Shown here piece after piece: positions 8,092 to 14,117 of a stretch of 16,838 bases of DNA. Within the stretch, counting starts at the first letter, position 1; every line of letters starts with the position of its first letter. A program made the translations under genes and the position numbers. Below the pieces are notes generated by a model. It was given only the letters and a program-made list of their open reading frames with translations, did not search any database and had not been told where the DNA came from. This DNA comes from SVTX01 sp964526505 (GTDB lineage: Bacteria; Bacillota; Clostridia; Oscillospirales; CAG-272), in NCBI GenBank assembly GCA_964526505.1, contig CAZGJC010000037.1, positions 1 to 16,838 on the forward strand, given 5' to 3'.

Positions 8092-8131
8092 CACTCAAAA
8101 AATGCGGTTATTCAATAATATTTTTTCCATA

Positions 8132-8160
8132 TTGACGAACAATTTTTATTGTGTTATAAT
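8132..8160 (+). promoter_or_regulatory. Promoter of the lipid kinase-mgtC-pfp operon
   Basis: TTGACG (8132-8137), a 17-bp spacer and TATAAT (8155-8160), the latter preceded by TGT to give the extended form TGTTATAAT. The predicted start is near 8167, leaving a leader of about 65 nt. Confidence 0.82.
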
Positions 8161-8231
8161 ATAAGTAACAACAAAAATCACAGCGGTATTACAAAGCCAT
8201 ACGTGTTGATATACAGATAGGAAACGAGAAA

Positions 8232-9095
8232 ATGATATATTTACTTTACAATCCGAAATCGAACAACGAACGCAATGACATAAACGTTATTTTGAGGGGA
8301 AAAAGCGAATCGAACGTGAAAAGTTTGAGTTTGCTTGACACGGATATAAAGGAACTGATATCGAAACTGACGCCGGATGACAAACTTCTTCTTTGCGGTG
8401 GTGACGGTACGATAAGCAGATTTGCATCAAACAACTACGGATATGAATTTCCGTGTCCCGTTTGCGTACTCAAATCGGGTTCGGGCAATGATTTTGTTCG
8501 TGACATAAACGAAAACGAAACGGAGAAAATAGAAAAACTTACGGATATTCGTTCGTATCTCAAAAATCTGCCGACGGCGGAAGTAAACGGTATGAAGATG
8601 AAATTCATAAACGGCGTCGGAGTCGGCATTGACGGCGAAGTTTGCCGAGAGGTGGAAGAGCAGAAGAAAAAATCCAACAAGAAAGTAAATTACACAACGA
8701 CGGCGTTAAAGTTACTTATGGGCGGATACAAGTGTCCGAATGCCACGGTGACAATTGACGGAGTGGTGAGAAAATACAAGAAGGTCTGGCTTGCAACCGC
8801 AATGAAAGGTCGTTATATCGGCGGAGGAATGATGGTTTGTCCCGTACAGGACAGAACTTCGGACGACATATCCGTGATGATTTTTTACGGCGGAACGAGA
8901 ATTAAAGCGTTGAGCATATTCCCGTCGATATACAAAGGCGGTCACGTCAAGCACACGGAAATGGTGGAGATAGTCAAAGGAAAACATGTTGACGTGGAGT
9001 TTGACACACCTACGGCCATGCAAGCCGACGGAGAAGTTATACCGGGTGTTCTTACGTATTCGGCATACGTTGACGGATATGAAAAAGCAGATTGA
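8232..9095 (+). CDS. Diacylglycerol/lipid kinase family protein (YegS/BmrU/DgkB type)
   Basis: A cytoplasmic or membrane-associated lipid kinase of 287 residues, close to the family's usual 290-310. The catalytic domain begins at the N-terminus (LLYNPKSN, 4-11). It contains the nucleotide-binding signature GGDGT (56-60), the GSGNDF motif (83-88) and the C-terminal ADGE motif (265-268) typical of DAGK_cat/YegS proteins. Members phosphorylate diacylglycerol or related lipids; the substrate cannot be told from sequence, so no symbol is given. The ATG at 8232 has a modest AGGAAA (8219-8224) 7 nt upstream. It is the first gene of an operon with two mgtC-like genes and pfp, and 59 bp separate it from the next gene. 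There are no transmembrane segments. Confidence 0.88.
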   Translation: MIYLLYNPKSNNERNDINVILRGKSESNVKSLSLLDTDIKELISKLTPDDKLLLCGGDGTISRFASNNYGYEFPCPVCVLKSGSGNDFVRDINENETEKIEKLTDIRSYLKNLPTAEVNGMKMKFINGVGVGIDGEVCREVEEQKKKSNKKVNYTTTALKLLMGGYKCPNATVTIDGVVRKYKKVWLATAMKGRYIGGGMMVCPVQDRTSDDISVMIFYGGTRIKALSIFPSIYKGGHVKHTEMVEIVKGKHVDVEFDTPTAMQADGEVIPGVLTYSAYVDGYEKAD

Positions 9096-9114
9096 TTTTT
9101 TGTCGAAGATAATT

Positions 9115-9139
9115 AAAAAAATTGCCGTAGTGCGGCAAT
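9115..9139 (-). terminator. Terminator-like hairpin oriented to the minus strand
   Basis: ATTGCCG (9121-9127), loop TAGTG and CGGCAAT (9133-9139) form a perfect 7-bp stem. On the minus strand it is followed by seven T (complement of 9115-9120 plus the stem edge), a complete intrinsic terminator. On the plus strand no T-run follows. No minus-strand gene ends here. It sits 16 bp before the first mgtC start, so it may instead act as a leader hairpin. Confidence 0.4.
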
Positions 9140-9154
9140 GAAACGGAAAATATT

Positions 9155-9835
9155 ATGGAATTGACTTTTTTAAAAGTTTTGGTTCGACTTGTATCGGCGA
9201 TGTTTTGCGGTGGATGCATCGGATTTAACAGAGGTCGAAGAAATCGTCCTGCGGGACTGAGGACTCATATGATAGTTTGCATGGGTGCATCGCTTACGAT
9301 TATTCTGGGAATATATCTTTCGCAGATGTCGGAAGTTTGGAGCGTTACGGCAAGCACCGATATTTCACGACTCGGCGCTCAGGTCGTAAACGGAATAAGT
9401 TTCATCGGTGTGGGTACGATTATAATAACGGGCAGGCAGAGAGTAAAAGGAATTACCACGGCGGCAGGTCTTTGGGCGAGTGGCTGTATGGGATTGGCGA
9501 TAGGTGCCGGATTTTACTTTGCGGCAGTTGTGAGTTGTGCTTTTATACTTATAACCGTTGCGTTTCTTTCACGCATTGAAAGAGCGTTATTTGCGAACAC
9601 ACGCAGAATGGAATTATACGTGGAACTTACAGGACGTGAATATCTGTCGTCGCTTGTTGATCTTTTACGCAACAATGATATTGAAATAAGGGATATTGAT
9701 ATTTTTTCGTCGTCGGTCGGTACGTCGGAAAACAGTGTTAACTTATCGCTGAAACTCCCTTCAAAAATCAATCACTACGAGATATCGGTACTTATAGCAA
9801 CACATGAGAACGTGGTTTCGGTTGAGGAAGTTTGA
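9155..9835 (+). CDS. MgtC/SapB family membrane protein, copy 1 (divergent)
   Basis: A 226-residue inner-membrane protein with the MgtC N-terminal bundle of hydrophobic helices (about 1-140) and an ACT-like cytoplasmic tail (about 150-226). Conserved elements are RPAGLRTH (31-38), the D69/R72-AQVV segment, and VKGITTAAGLW (97-107). Departures from the family pattern are GFNRGRR (23-29) where GxERxxR is usual, and GISFIGVG (80-87) where GIGFLGAG is usual. Family members act in growth at low magnesium, in regulating ATP synthase or in ion balance; which applies here is unknown. The start ATG has only a weak CGGA upstream, after the 9121-9139 hairpin. It is followed 44 bp later by a more canonical paralogue. 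Confidence 0.85.
   Translation: MELTFLKVLVRLVSAMFCGGCIGFNRGRRNRPAGLRTHMIVCMGASLTIILGIYLSQMSEVWSVTASTDISRLGAQVVNGISFIGVGTIIITGRQRVKGITTAAGLWASGCMGLAIGAGFYFAAVVSCAFILITVAFLSRIERALFANTRRMELYVELTGREYLSSLVDLLRNNDIEIRDIDIFSSSVGTSENSVNLSLKLPSKINHYEISVLIATHENVVSVEEV
9449..9468 (+). repeat. 20-bp identity shared by the two mgtC genes, copy 1
   Basis: The segment encoding GITTAAG is identical at every base, including synonymous positions, to 10189-10208 in the second mgtC gene, although the proteins differ widely elsewhere. Selection on the motif, codon preference or local gene conversion could explain it. Confidence 0.5.
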
Positions 9836-9879
9836 CCGAGTTGACTAATCGGAGTTTATTATTTTAAGAGAGTTTAAAT

Positions 9880-10575
9880 ATGCTTGAATTTTTTGATTTT
9901 TTGAGAACGGACGAACTCGGCTATACAGCCGTGCTTATACGTTTGGCACTTGCCGTTATTTGCGGAGGTCTTATCGGAATAGAAAGAGAACGCAGAGGGC
10001 GTGCCGCAGGATTCAGAACGCACATTCTCATATGTCTCGGTGCGGCAATGACAACCTTGACCAGCCAATACATTGTGTTCGAACTCGGTTTATATGCTGA
10101 CCTCTCTCGTATCGGAGCCCAAGTTATAGCCGGTGTGGGATTTATCGGTGCGGGTGCGGTTGTGGTTACACAACGCAAGCAGATAAAGGGAATTACCACG
10201 GCGGCAGGCATTTGGACGTCGGCAATAGTGGGTCTTTGTTTCGGTGCGGGATTTTTTGAGGGTGCGTTACTGACGACGGTTTTGGTTTTATTTGTGGAAA
10301 TCGTATTTTCGAGAATAGAAGAAGCGATTCAGTCCAAACGTCGCAGATTTTCGATTGCCGTTGAGTATTCCTCACCGGATGCCCTTGCGGACGTAGTAAG
10401 TGCAATAAAGGAGTCGGACGTGGCTATTTGGGGGCTTGAAGTGAAAAACGGAGTCGGAGACGTGAAAAAATCCTGTGCGATTTTTTCAGTGAGGCTGTCA
10501 AGGAAACTTACGTACGAGGAGTTTTGTCGGCGGTTGAGACTTATTGATTGCGTTGAGTCGATAGAAAGAGTTTAA
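9880..10575 (+). CDS. MgtC/SapB family membrane protein, copy 2 (canonical)
   Basis: A 231-residue MgtC-like membrane protein with the full family signature: GGLIGIERERRGRAAGFRTH (29-48), DLSRIGAQVIAGVGFIGAG (74-92) and IKGITTAAGIW (102-112). About five hydrophobic helices occupy the first roughly 145 residues. A basic stretch QSKRRR and an ACT-like soluble domain (about 155-231) follow. Compared with copy 1 it keeps the Glu of the ER motif and the GxGFxGAG glycines, so it is the better candidate for the ancestral function. Start support is modest, AAGAGAG (9865-9871) 8 nt before the ATG. It is part of the operon with the upstream lipid kinase and downstream pfp. The transported ion or partner is unknown. 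Confidence 0.9.
   Translation: MLEFFDFLRTDELGYTAVLIRLALAVICGGLIGIERERRGRAAGFRTHILICLGAAMTTLTSQYIVFELGLYADLSRIGAQVIAGVGFIGAGAVVVTQRKQIKGITTAAGIWTSAIVGLCFGAGFFEGALLTTVLVLFVEIVFSRIEEAIQSKRRRFSIAVEYSSPDALADVVSAIKESDVAIWGLEVKNGVGDVKKSCAIFSVRLSRKLTYEEFCRRLRLIDCVESIERV
10189..10208 (+). repeat. 20-bp identity shared by the two mgtC genes, copy 2
   Basis: Identical to 9449-9468; encodes GITTAAG of the second MgtC-like protein. Confidence 0.5.
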
Positions 10576-10584
10576 AATAAAAAG

Positions 10585-10646
10585 ATTGCCGTATGCAACG
10601 GCGGAGGCAATTTATGAGGAAACAAGCGTGACGTATAAAGGTCACG
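10585..10646 (+). promoter_or_regulatory. Structured leader upstream of pfp
   Basis: The 105-bp gap between mgtC copy 2 and pfp holds three inverted repeats. ATTGCC (10585-10590) pairs with GGCAAT (10606-10611) and would cover part of the Shine-Dalgarno GGAGG at 10603-10607. GCCG (10588-10591) pairs with CGGC (10599-10602) and is mutually exclusive with it, leaving that site free. CGTGAC (10627-10632) pairs with GTCACG (10641-10646). A switch between the first two, or simple mRNA processing or stability, is possible. No known riboswitch class is recognised. Confidence 0.35.
10614..10631 (+). CDS. Possible 5-codon leader peptide before pfp
   Basis: ATG AGG AAA CAA GCG TGA encodes MRKQA. It is preceded by GGAGG (10603-10607) at 6 nt, a better-spaced ribosome binding site than pfp itself has. 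The stop codon lies inside the left arm of the hairpin 10627-10646, so ribosomes ending here would disturb that hairpin. An in-frame ATG at 10593 would extend it to 12 codons but has no ribosome binding site. It may be chance. Confidence 0.25.
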   Translation: MRKQA

Positions 10647-10680
10647 AAAACTTAAATTTGGGAGGCAGAGGTCAAAGGTT

Positions 10681-11934
10681 ATGGCTACACTTTACGGAAA
10701 TGCGGTTGTCGGACAATCGGGAGGACCCACGGCGGCGATAAATGCGACGCTTGCGGGAGTCATCTCCGGTGCTGTTGAAAGCGATTATATAGGCAAGATT
10801 TACGGAATGAGAAACGGAGTTGAGGGGTTACTTGAAGAGAGGCTTATCGATTTAAATGCCGTTTTCGAAAATTATCCCGAAAAAATAGAATTACTCAAAA
10901 GGACACCTGCCGCCGCTCTCGGTTCGTGCAGGAAAAAATTACCGTCGCCCGACTCGGGAGACTACGAAAAGGTATTTGAAAGACTTATAGAAGTATTTAA
11001 AAAATACGATATAAGATATTTCTTCTACATCGGAGGAAACGATTCGATGGACACGGTTGCCAAACTTTCGGAGTACACGAAAGAGTGCGGATACGAAATG
11101 CGTATTATCGGTGTACCGAAAACAATTGACAACGACCTCAAAGGAACGGATCACACGCCCGGGTTTGGTTCTGCCGCAAAATACATCTCCGTCGTTATGC
11201 AGGAGATTATAAGAGACACGGCGGTATACACCGTGCCGTCGGTCACTGTGGTTGAAATAATGGGAAGAGACGCAGGATGGCTTACCGCTTCGTCCGCACT
11301 CGGCAGAGTGGTGAACGGTAACGCTCCGGATTTTGTATATTTGCCTGAGAAAAAGTTCAATATGGGTGAATTTATCGATGACGTAAAGTCTGCGTTAAAG
11401 AAGAAACCGAATATTGTGGTTGCGGTATCGGAGGGGCTTCAAACTGAAAGTGGTGAATACGTCGGAGAGAGCATACAGAGCGGAGCGGTTGACGTTTTCG
11501 GTCACAAGGCGTTATCGGGAACGGGAAAAGCGATTGAAATGGCTATCCGTGAAAAGATAGGATGCAAGGTACGTTCCATTGAGTTGAGTTTGCCACAGAG
11601 ATGTGCGTCACACATTTCGTCGCTTTGCGACGTAACGGAGTCGTTCGGCGTGGGTCGTTCGGCGATTTTGGCGGCAGAGCAAGGCGTCAGTCGTGAAATG
11701 ATGTTGATTATTCGCAACAGCGACGGGGACAGAGAGCCGTATTCTGCGGTTTACGGTCATATGGACGTAATGCTTATAGCCAACAAGACAAAGTACGTAC
11801 CCAATAACTACATCAACGAAAGAGGAAACAACGTAACCGACGAATGTTTGAAGTACATTTTACCTCTTATCGAGGGAGAATGTTATCCGTCGTACAAAAA
11901 CGGTTTACCTGAATTTTTTGAATTTGAAAAATAA
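10681..11934 (+). CDS. pfp: Pyrophosphate-dependent 6-phosphofructokinase
   Basis: Converts fructose 6-phosphate + PPi to fructose 1,6-bisphosphate + Pi, reversibly, in cytoplasmic glycolysis. It has 417 residues in one PFK domain with an extended C-terminus. VVGQSGGPTAAIN (9-21) is the phosphoryl-donor loop. GGNDSMD (118-124) carries Asp where ATP-type enzymes have Gly (GGDGS), and PKTIDND (146-152) carries Lys where ATP enzymes have Gly. These two changes mark the PPi-dependent type. MGRDAGW (194-200) is the sugar-phosphate loop. The ATG at 10681 has AGAGGT (10667-10672) 8 nt upstream and a stronger GGGAGG further away at 10660-10665. It ends the operon and is followed by a strong terminator. 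Donor specificity rests on these residues and has not been measured. Confidence 0.93.
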   Translation: MATLYGNAVVGQSGGPTAAINATLAGVISGAVESDYIGKIYGMRNGVEGLLEERLIDLNAVFENYPEKIELLKRTPAAALGSCRKKLPSPDSGDYEKVFERLIEVFKKYDIRYFFYIGGNDSMDTVAKLSEYTKECGYEMRIIGVPKTIDNDLKGTDHTPGFGSAAKYISVVMQEIIRDTAVYTVPSVTVVEIMGRDAGWLTASSALGRVVNGNAPDFVYLPEKKFNMGEFIDDVKSALKKKPNIVVAVSEGLQTESGEYVGESIQSGAVDVFGHKALSGTGKAIEMAIREKIGCKVRSIELSLPQRCASHISSLCDVTESFGVGRSAILAAEQGVSREMMLIIRNSDGDREPYSAVYGHMDVMLIANKTKYVPNNYINERGNNVTDECLKYILPLIEGECYPSYKNGLPEFFEFEK

Positions 11935-11980
11935 AAATCATATGAGTGCATAGCCATTCGGCAATTGCATTGATAATTGT

Positions 11981-12019
11981 AAAAAAAATTGTCGGCTCTC
12001 GGGAGCCGACAATTTTTTT
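11981..12019 (+). terminator. Symmetric terminator after pfp
   Basis: GTCGGCTC (11991-11998) and GAGCCGAC (12003-12010) close a TCGG loop, flanked by eight A and AATT on the left and AATTTTTTT on the right. The structure reads as an intrinsic terminator on both strands. The right arm also overlaps the -35 of the next promoter. The 153-bp gap to the next gene holds only this, the promoter and a leader hairpin. Confidence 0.92.
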
Positions 12020-12034
12020 CTTTTATGTTATAAT
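12006..12034 (+). promoter_or_regulatory. Promoter of the phage-like gene pair
   Basis: CCGACA (12006-12011; 4/6 to TTGACA), a 17-bp spacer and TATAAT (12029-12034) with the TGT extension. The -35 hexamer lies in the right arm of the pfp terminator. Predicted start is near 12041. Confidence 0.65.
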
Positions 12035-12055
12035 TTTTTCGACGGCTGTATAAAA

Positions 12056-12073
12056 ATCCCGTTTTTGCGGGAT
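12056..12073 (+). promoter_or_regulatory. Leader hairpin ahead of the adaptor-like gene
   Basis: ATCCCG (12056-12061), loop TTTTTG and CGGGAT (12068-12073). A perfect 6-bp stem, three bases upstream of the ribosome binding site AGGAG (12077-12081). No T-run follows, so it is not a terminator. An mRNA-stabilising or translation-tuning role is possible. Confidence 0.45.
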
Positions 12074-12087
12074 GAAAGGAGAAAATT

Positions 12088-12411
12088 ATGACTTTTAAAA
12101 CTATTATAGATTACGTTGACAAGGTGTCTCCGAACGCTTTCGGTACGGACGAAAAACTGTTATGGCTCGGAGAGGTTGAGGCTATGGTTAAATCCGAGAT
12201 ATACGGAGAGGAGACAAACGGTTCGGTTACGGTGACGGAAAGCGACGTGCCTATTGTGTCAGCACCGTACTCGGCAATTTACGCATATTATATTTTTTCG
12301 ATGATGGATTATCTGACGTCGGATTTCGACAGGTATGGCGTATCTTCCGAACTTTTTGAGAAAAGTATGAATTTATACGCAAAATATTGCCTGCGTTGCA
12401 GAGGCAAATAA
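12088..12411 (+). CDS. Phage head-tail adaptor-like protein (gp6/P22 gp4-like)
   Basis: A 107-residue, mostly helical protein. The order of conserved elements matches small head-tail connector proteins of clostridial phages as I remember them: IDYVDKVSPNAFGTDEKLLWL (from residue 6), then an acidic strand segment, a central APYSAIYAYYIFSMMDY (about 57-73), and a tail FEKSMNLYAKY. In phages such proteins sit in a ring between the portal and the tail. It has a strong ribosome binding site (AGGAG, 12077-12081) and overlaps the next gene by one base (TAATG at 12409-12413), indicating translational coupling. No portal, terminase or capsid gene is nearby. The assignment is from recalled pattern, not alignment; an unrelated small helical protein is the alternative. 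Confidence 0.6.
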   Translation: MTFKTIIDYVDKVSPNAFGTDEKLLWLGEVEAMVKSEIYGEETNGSVTVTESDVPIVSAPYSAIYAYYIFSMMDYLTSDFDRYGVSSELFEKSMNLYAKYCLRCRGK

Positions 12412-13994
12412 TGGGTGAGAAAATGAAGTATTTTGCGGAGTCGGGCAAACTCAAAACGCAACGCTACGTCGAAAGTGTGGATTTTTCACGCATGATATGC
12501 GATGAACACGACAGAGGTGACGAAGGGATTATATCGGGCGTAAATTTCTCGTCGGACTTTTTACCTTGGCTTGGAACACGCCGTGGGTGTCACTATCTGA
12601 GTTTTTCGTCGGATTACGACGGCGTGGGAATTTACGATGGAAAACTGTACTACGTATATGCGTCGGGGTTTTATTACAACGGTGCATTGAAATTCGGTTT
12701 GTCATCGGGAAAGAAATTTTTCAGACATTTTAAAAACAGAATATACGTCTTTCCCGATGCGTTATATTACGAGCCGTCAACGGGGGCGGTAGGAAGTTTA
12801 CGCATAAGTACGGGGAAGATACAAATAAAGATACAAAACAGAATTCTGGGAGATTTGGAGTTCGGGCTGGCGAAAGTCGCCTGCGACGGAGTGAGGTTAT
12901 CGTCATATTTTAGAATAGGCGACTGTGTTGACATCGTATCCGACGGATGGAAATATTCGGGGCAAACGCACAAGATAAAGAACATTGTGGAGTCGGACGG
13001 AACTTTGATATTCGAGTCGTATGAGTTCGGAATGGGTGAAGATTACACGATTGAGGCGGTTATGAGTAACGGAATGCCCGAGTCCTGCGAGTGTGCATGC
13101 GTATCAAGGGACAGGTTATGGGTTACGTCGGGGAATAAAATTTTCGCAACTTCGCTAAATGATGAGTCTTACAAAGAGGACAAAAATTCACGGTTTTTGT
13201 GTCAAACCTCCGACGGCGAGGATATTATGGCGTGCTTGGAGTTTTGCGGTTCACCCGTGTTTTTTACAGGTGAGAAAATTTACGTTTTAAGCGGTAACGA
13301 TTCGCTCGATTTTTCACTTGACGTATATTTGCCGTGGTGCGGACTTGCAAGAGGAATGGAGAAGAGCGTTTCACTTTTTCGTGATTCGATTTTTTATATA
13401 TCACGGTACGGAATAGCGATGTTTGACGGGTCGGACGTGAAAATAGTGGGGAAGATGCCGTTTTCGTGTGACGGATACACGGTGGTTTGTTTTGCGGGAT
13501 ATGACAAATACTACGTGAACCGAGTGTCGGCATACGGAACGGGATATCTTTACGCTTACGACCCGACTTGTGGGCTTTGGAGCGATTACGGGTCGGAGGT
13601 AATTGATGATTCATTTATTTACAACGGAGCGGTTTGCACTTACGGAAAGAAAAAACTTCGTGTTATTGACGGATACTTTAACGGCATTATTACGGGCAAG
13701 AATTTTATACAGGAGAGTATATTCGACGTTGAGGGAGAATTTCAACTCGACGCACATGGCAACAAGCCGACTCTTTTGAGAATAGAGTGCAAAACGCCGT
13801 CAAACGGTTCGTTTGACGTTGAGGTGTATTATGACGGAGAGAGTGTAGCGGTCGGAACAATACCGAAAAATTATTCGGGTGTATTTGAAACGTCGCTTAT
13901 TCCGCAGGCGTGTCGTTATTTTAAAGTCGCATTATCGGGAAAGAGGGCCATTACAATAAAGAAAATTGAGGTGGTAATGCAAGGAAAAATGTAA
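12411..13994 (+). CDS. Phage-like beta-propeller protein (podovirus tail nozzle/stabilisation type)
   Basis: A 527-residue, beta-rich protein without signal peptide or transmembrane segment. It resembles the propeller proteins encoded beside head-tail adaptors in clostridial prophages, counterparts of P22 gp10/T7 gp12 tail nozzles. Recognisable elements are FSSDFLPWLGTRRG (46-59), FKNRIYVFPDALYYEPSTGAVGS (107-129), SRDRLWVTSGNKIFATSL (232-249), and a row of blade-like strands (FFTGEKIYVLSG, SIFYISRYGIAMFDG, KYYVNRVSAYGTGYLYAYDP) between about 280 and 390. A separate beta-sandwich-like tail (about 450-527) follows. It has 17 cysteines, many for a virion protein. The start at 12411 was chosen over an in-frame TTG at 12387 because AGAGG (12400-12404) lies 6 nt upstream and it overlaps the adaptor stop. 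The role in this host is unknown; it may be a domesticated remnant. Confidence 0.6.
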   Translation: MGEKMKYFAESGKLKTQRYVESVDFSRMICDEHDRGDEGIISGVNFSSDFLPWLGTRRGCHYLSFSSDYDGVGIYDGKLYYVYASGFYYNGALKFGLSSGKKFFRHFKNRIYVFPDALYYEPSTGAVGSLRISTGKIQIKIQNRILGDLEFGLAKVACDGVRLSSYFRIGDCVDIVSDGWKYSGQTHKIKNIVESDGTLIFESYEFGMGEDYTIEAVMSNGMPESCECACVSRDRLWVTSGNKIFATSLNDESYKEDKNSRFLCQTSDGEDIMACLEFCGSPVFFTGEKIYVLSGNDSLDFSLDVYLPWCGLARGMEKSVSLFRDSIFYISRYGIAMFDGSDVKIVGKMPFSCDGYTVVCFAGYDKYYVNRVSAYGTGYLYAYDPTCGLWSDYGSEVIDDSFIYNGAVCTYGKKKLRVIDGYFNGIITGKNFIQESIFDVEGEFQLDAHGNKPTLLRIECKTPSNGSFDVEVYYDGESVAVGTIPKNYSGVFETSLIPQACRYFKVALSGKRAITIKKIEVVMQGKM

Positions 13995-14021
13995 ATAAAC
14001 GGTAAACAATTTTTAAAATCG

Positions 14022-14050
14022 TTGCATTTTACAAATCCGCATTATATAAT
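14022..14050 (+). promoter_or_regulatory. Promoter of the CvpA-like gene
   Basis: TTGCAT (14022-14027), a 17-bp spacer and TATAAT (14045-14050). The -35 is weak. The leader of about 60 nt contains AGATGT (14062-14067) complementary to ACATCT (14084-14089) across a 16-nt loop. Confidence 0.55.
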
Positions 14051-14117
14051 CATAATCGTAGAGATGTGAATATACAGTTACTTACATCTAATGGATAATT
14101 CGGAGAGGTTTTTAAAG

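Noticed and set aside
12387..12410. Upstream TTG start for the propeller protein
   Set aside because: The ATG at 12411 has a well-spaced AGAGG and the TAATG overlap typical of coupled genes.
12006..13994. Calling an intact prophage
   Set aside because: Only two phage-like genes are present, flanked by host genes; no integrase, terminase, portal, capsid, lysis gene or attachment repeat was seen.
14091..14117. Upstream ATG start for the CvpA-like protein
   Set aside because: It lacks a ribosome binding site, and GGAGAGG is ideally spaced for the ATG at 14118, which also gives a start directly before helix 1.
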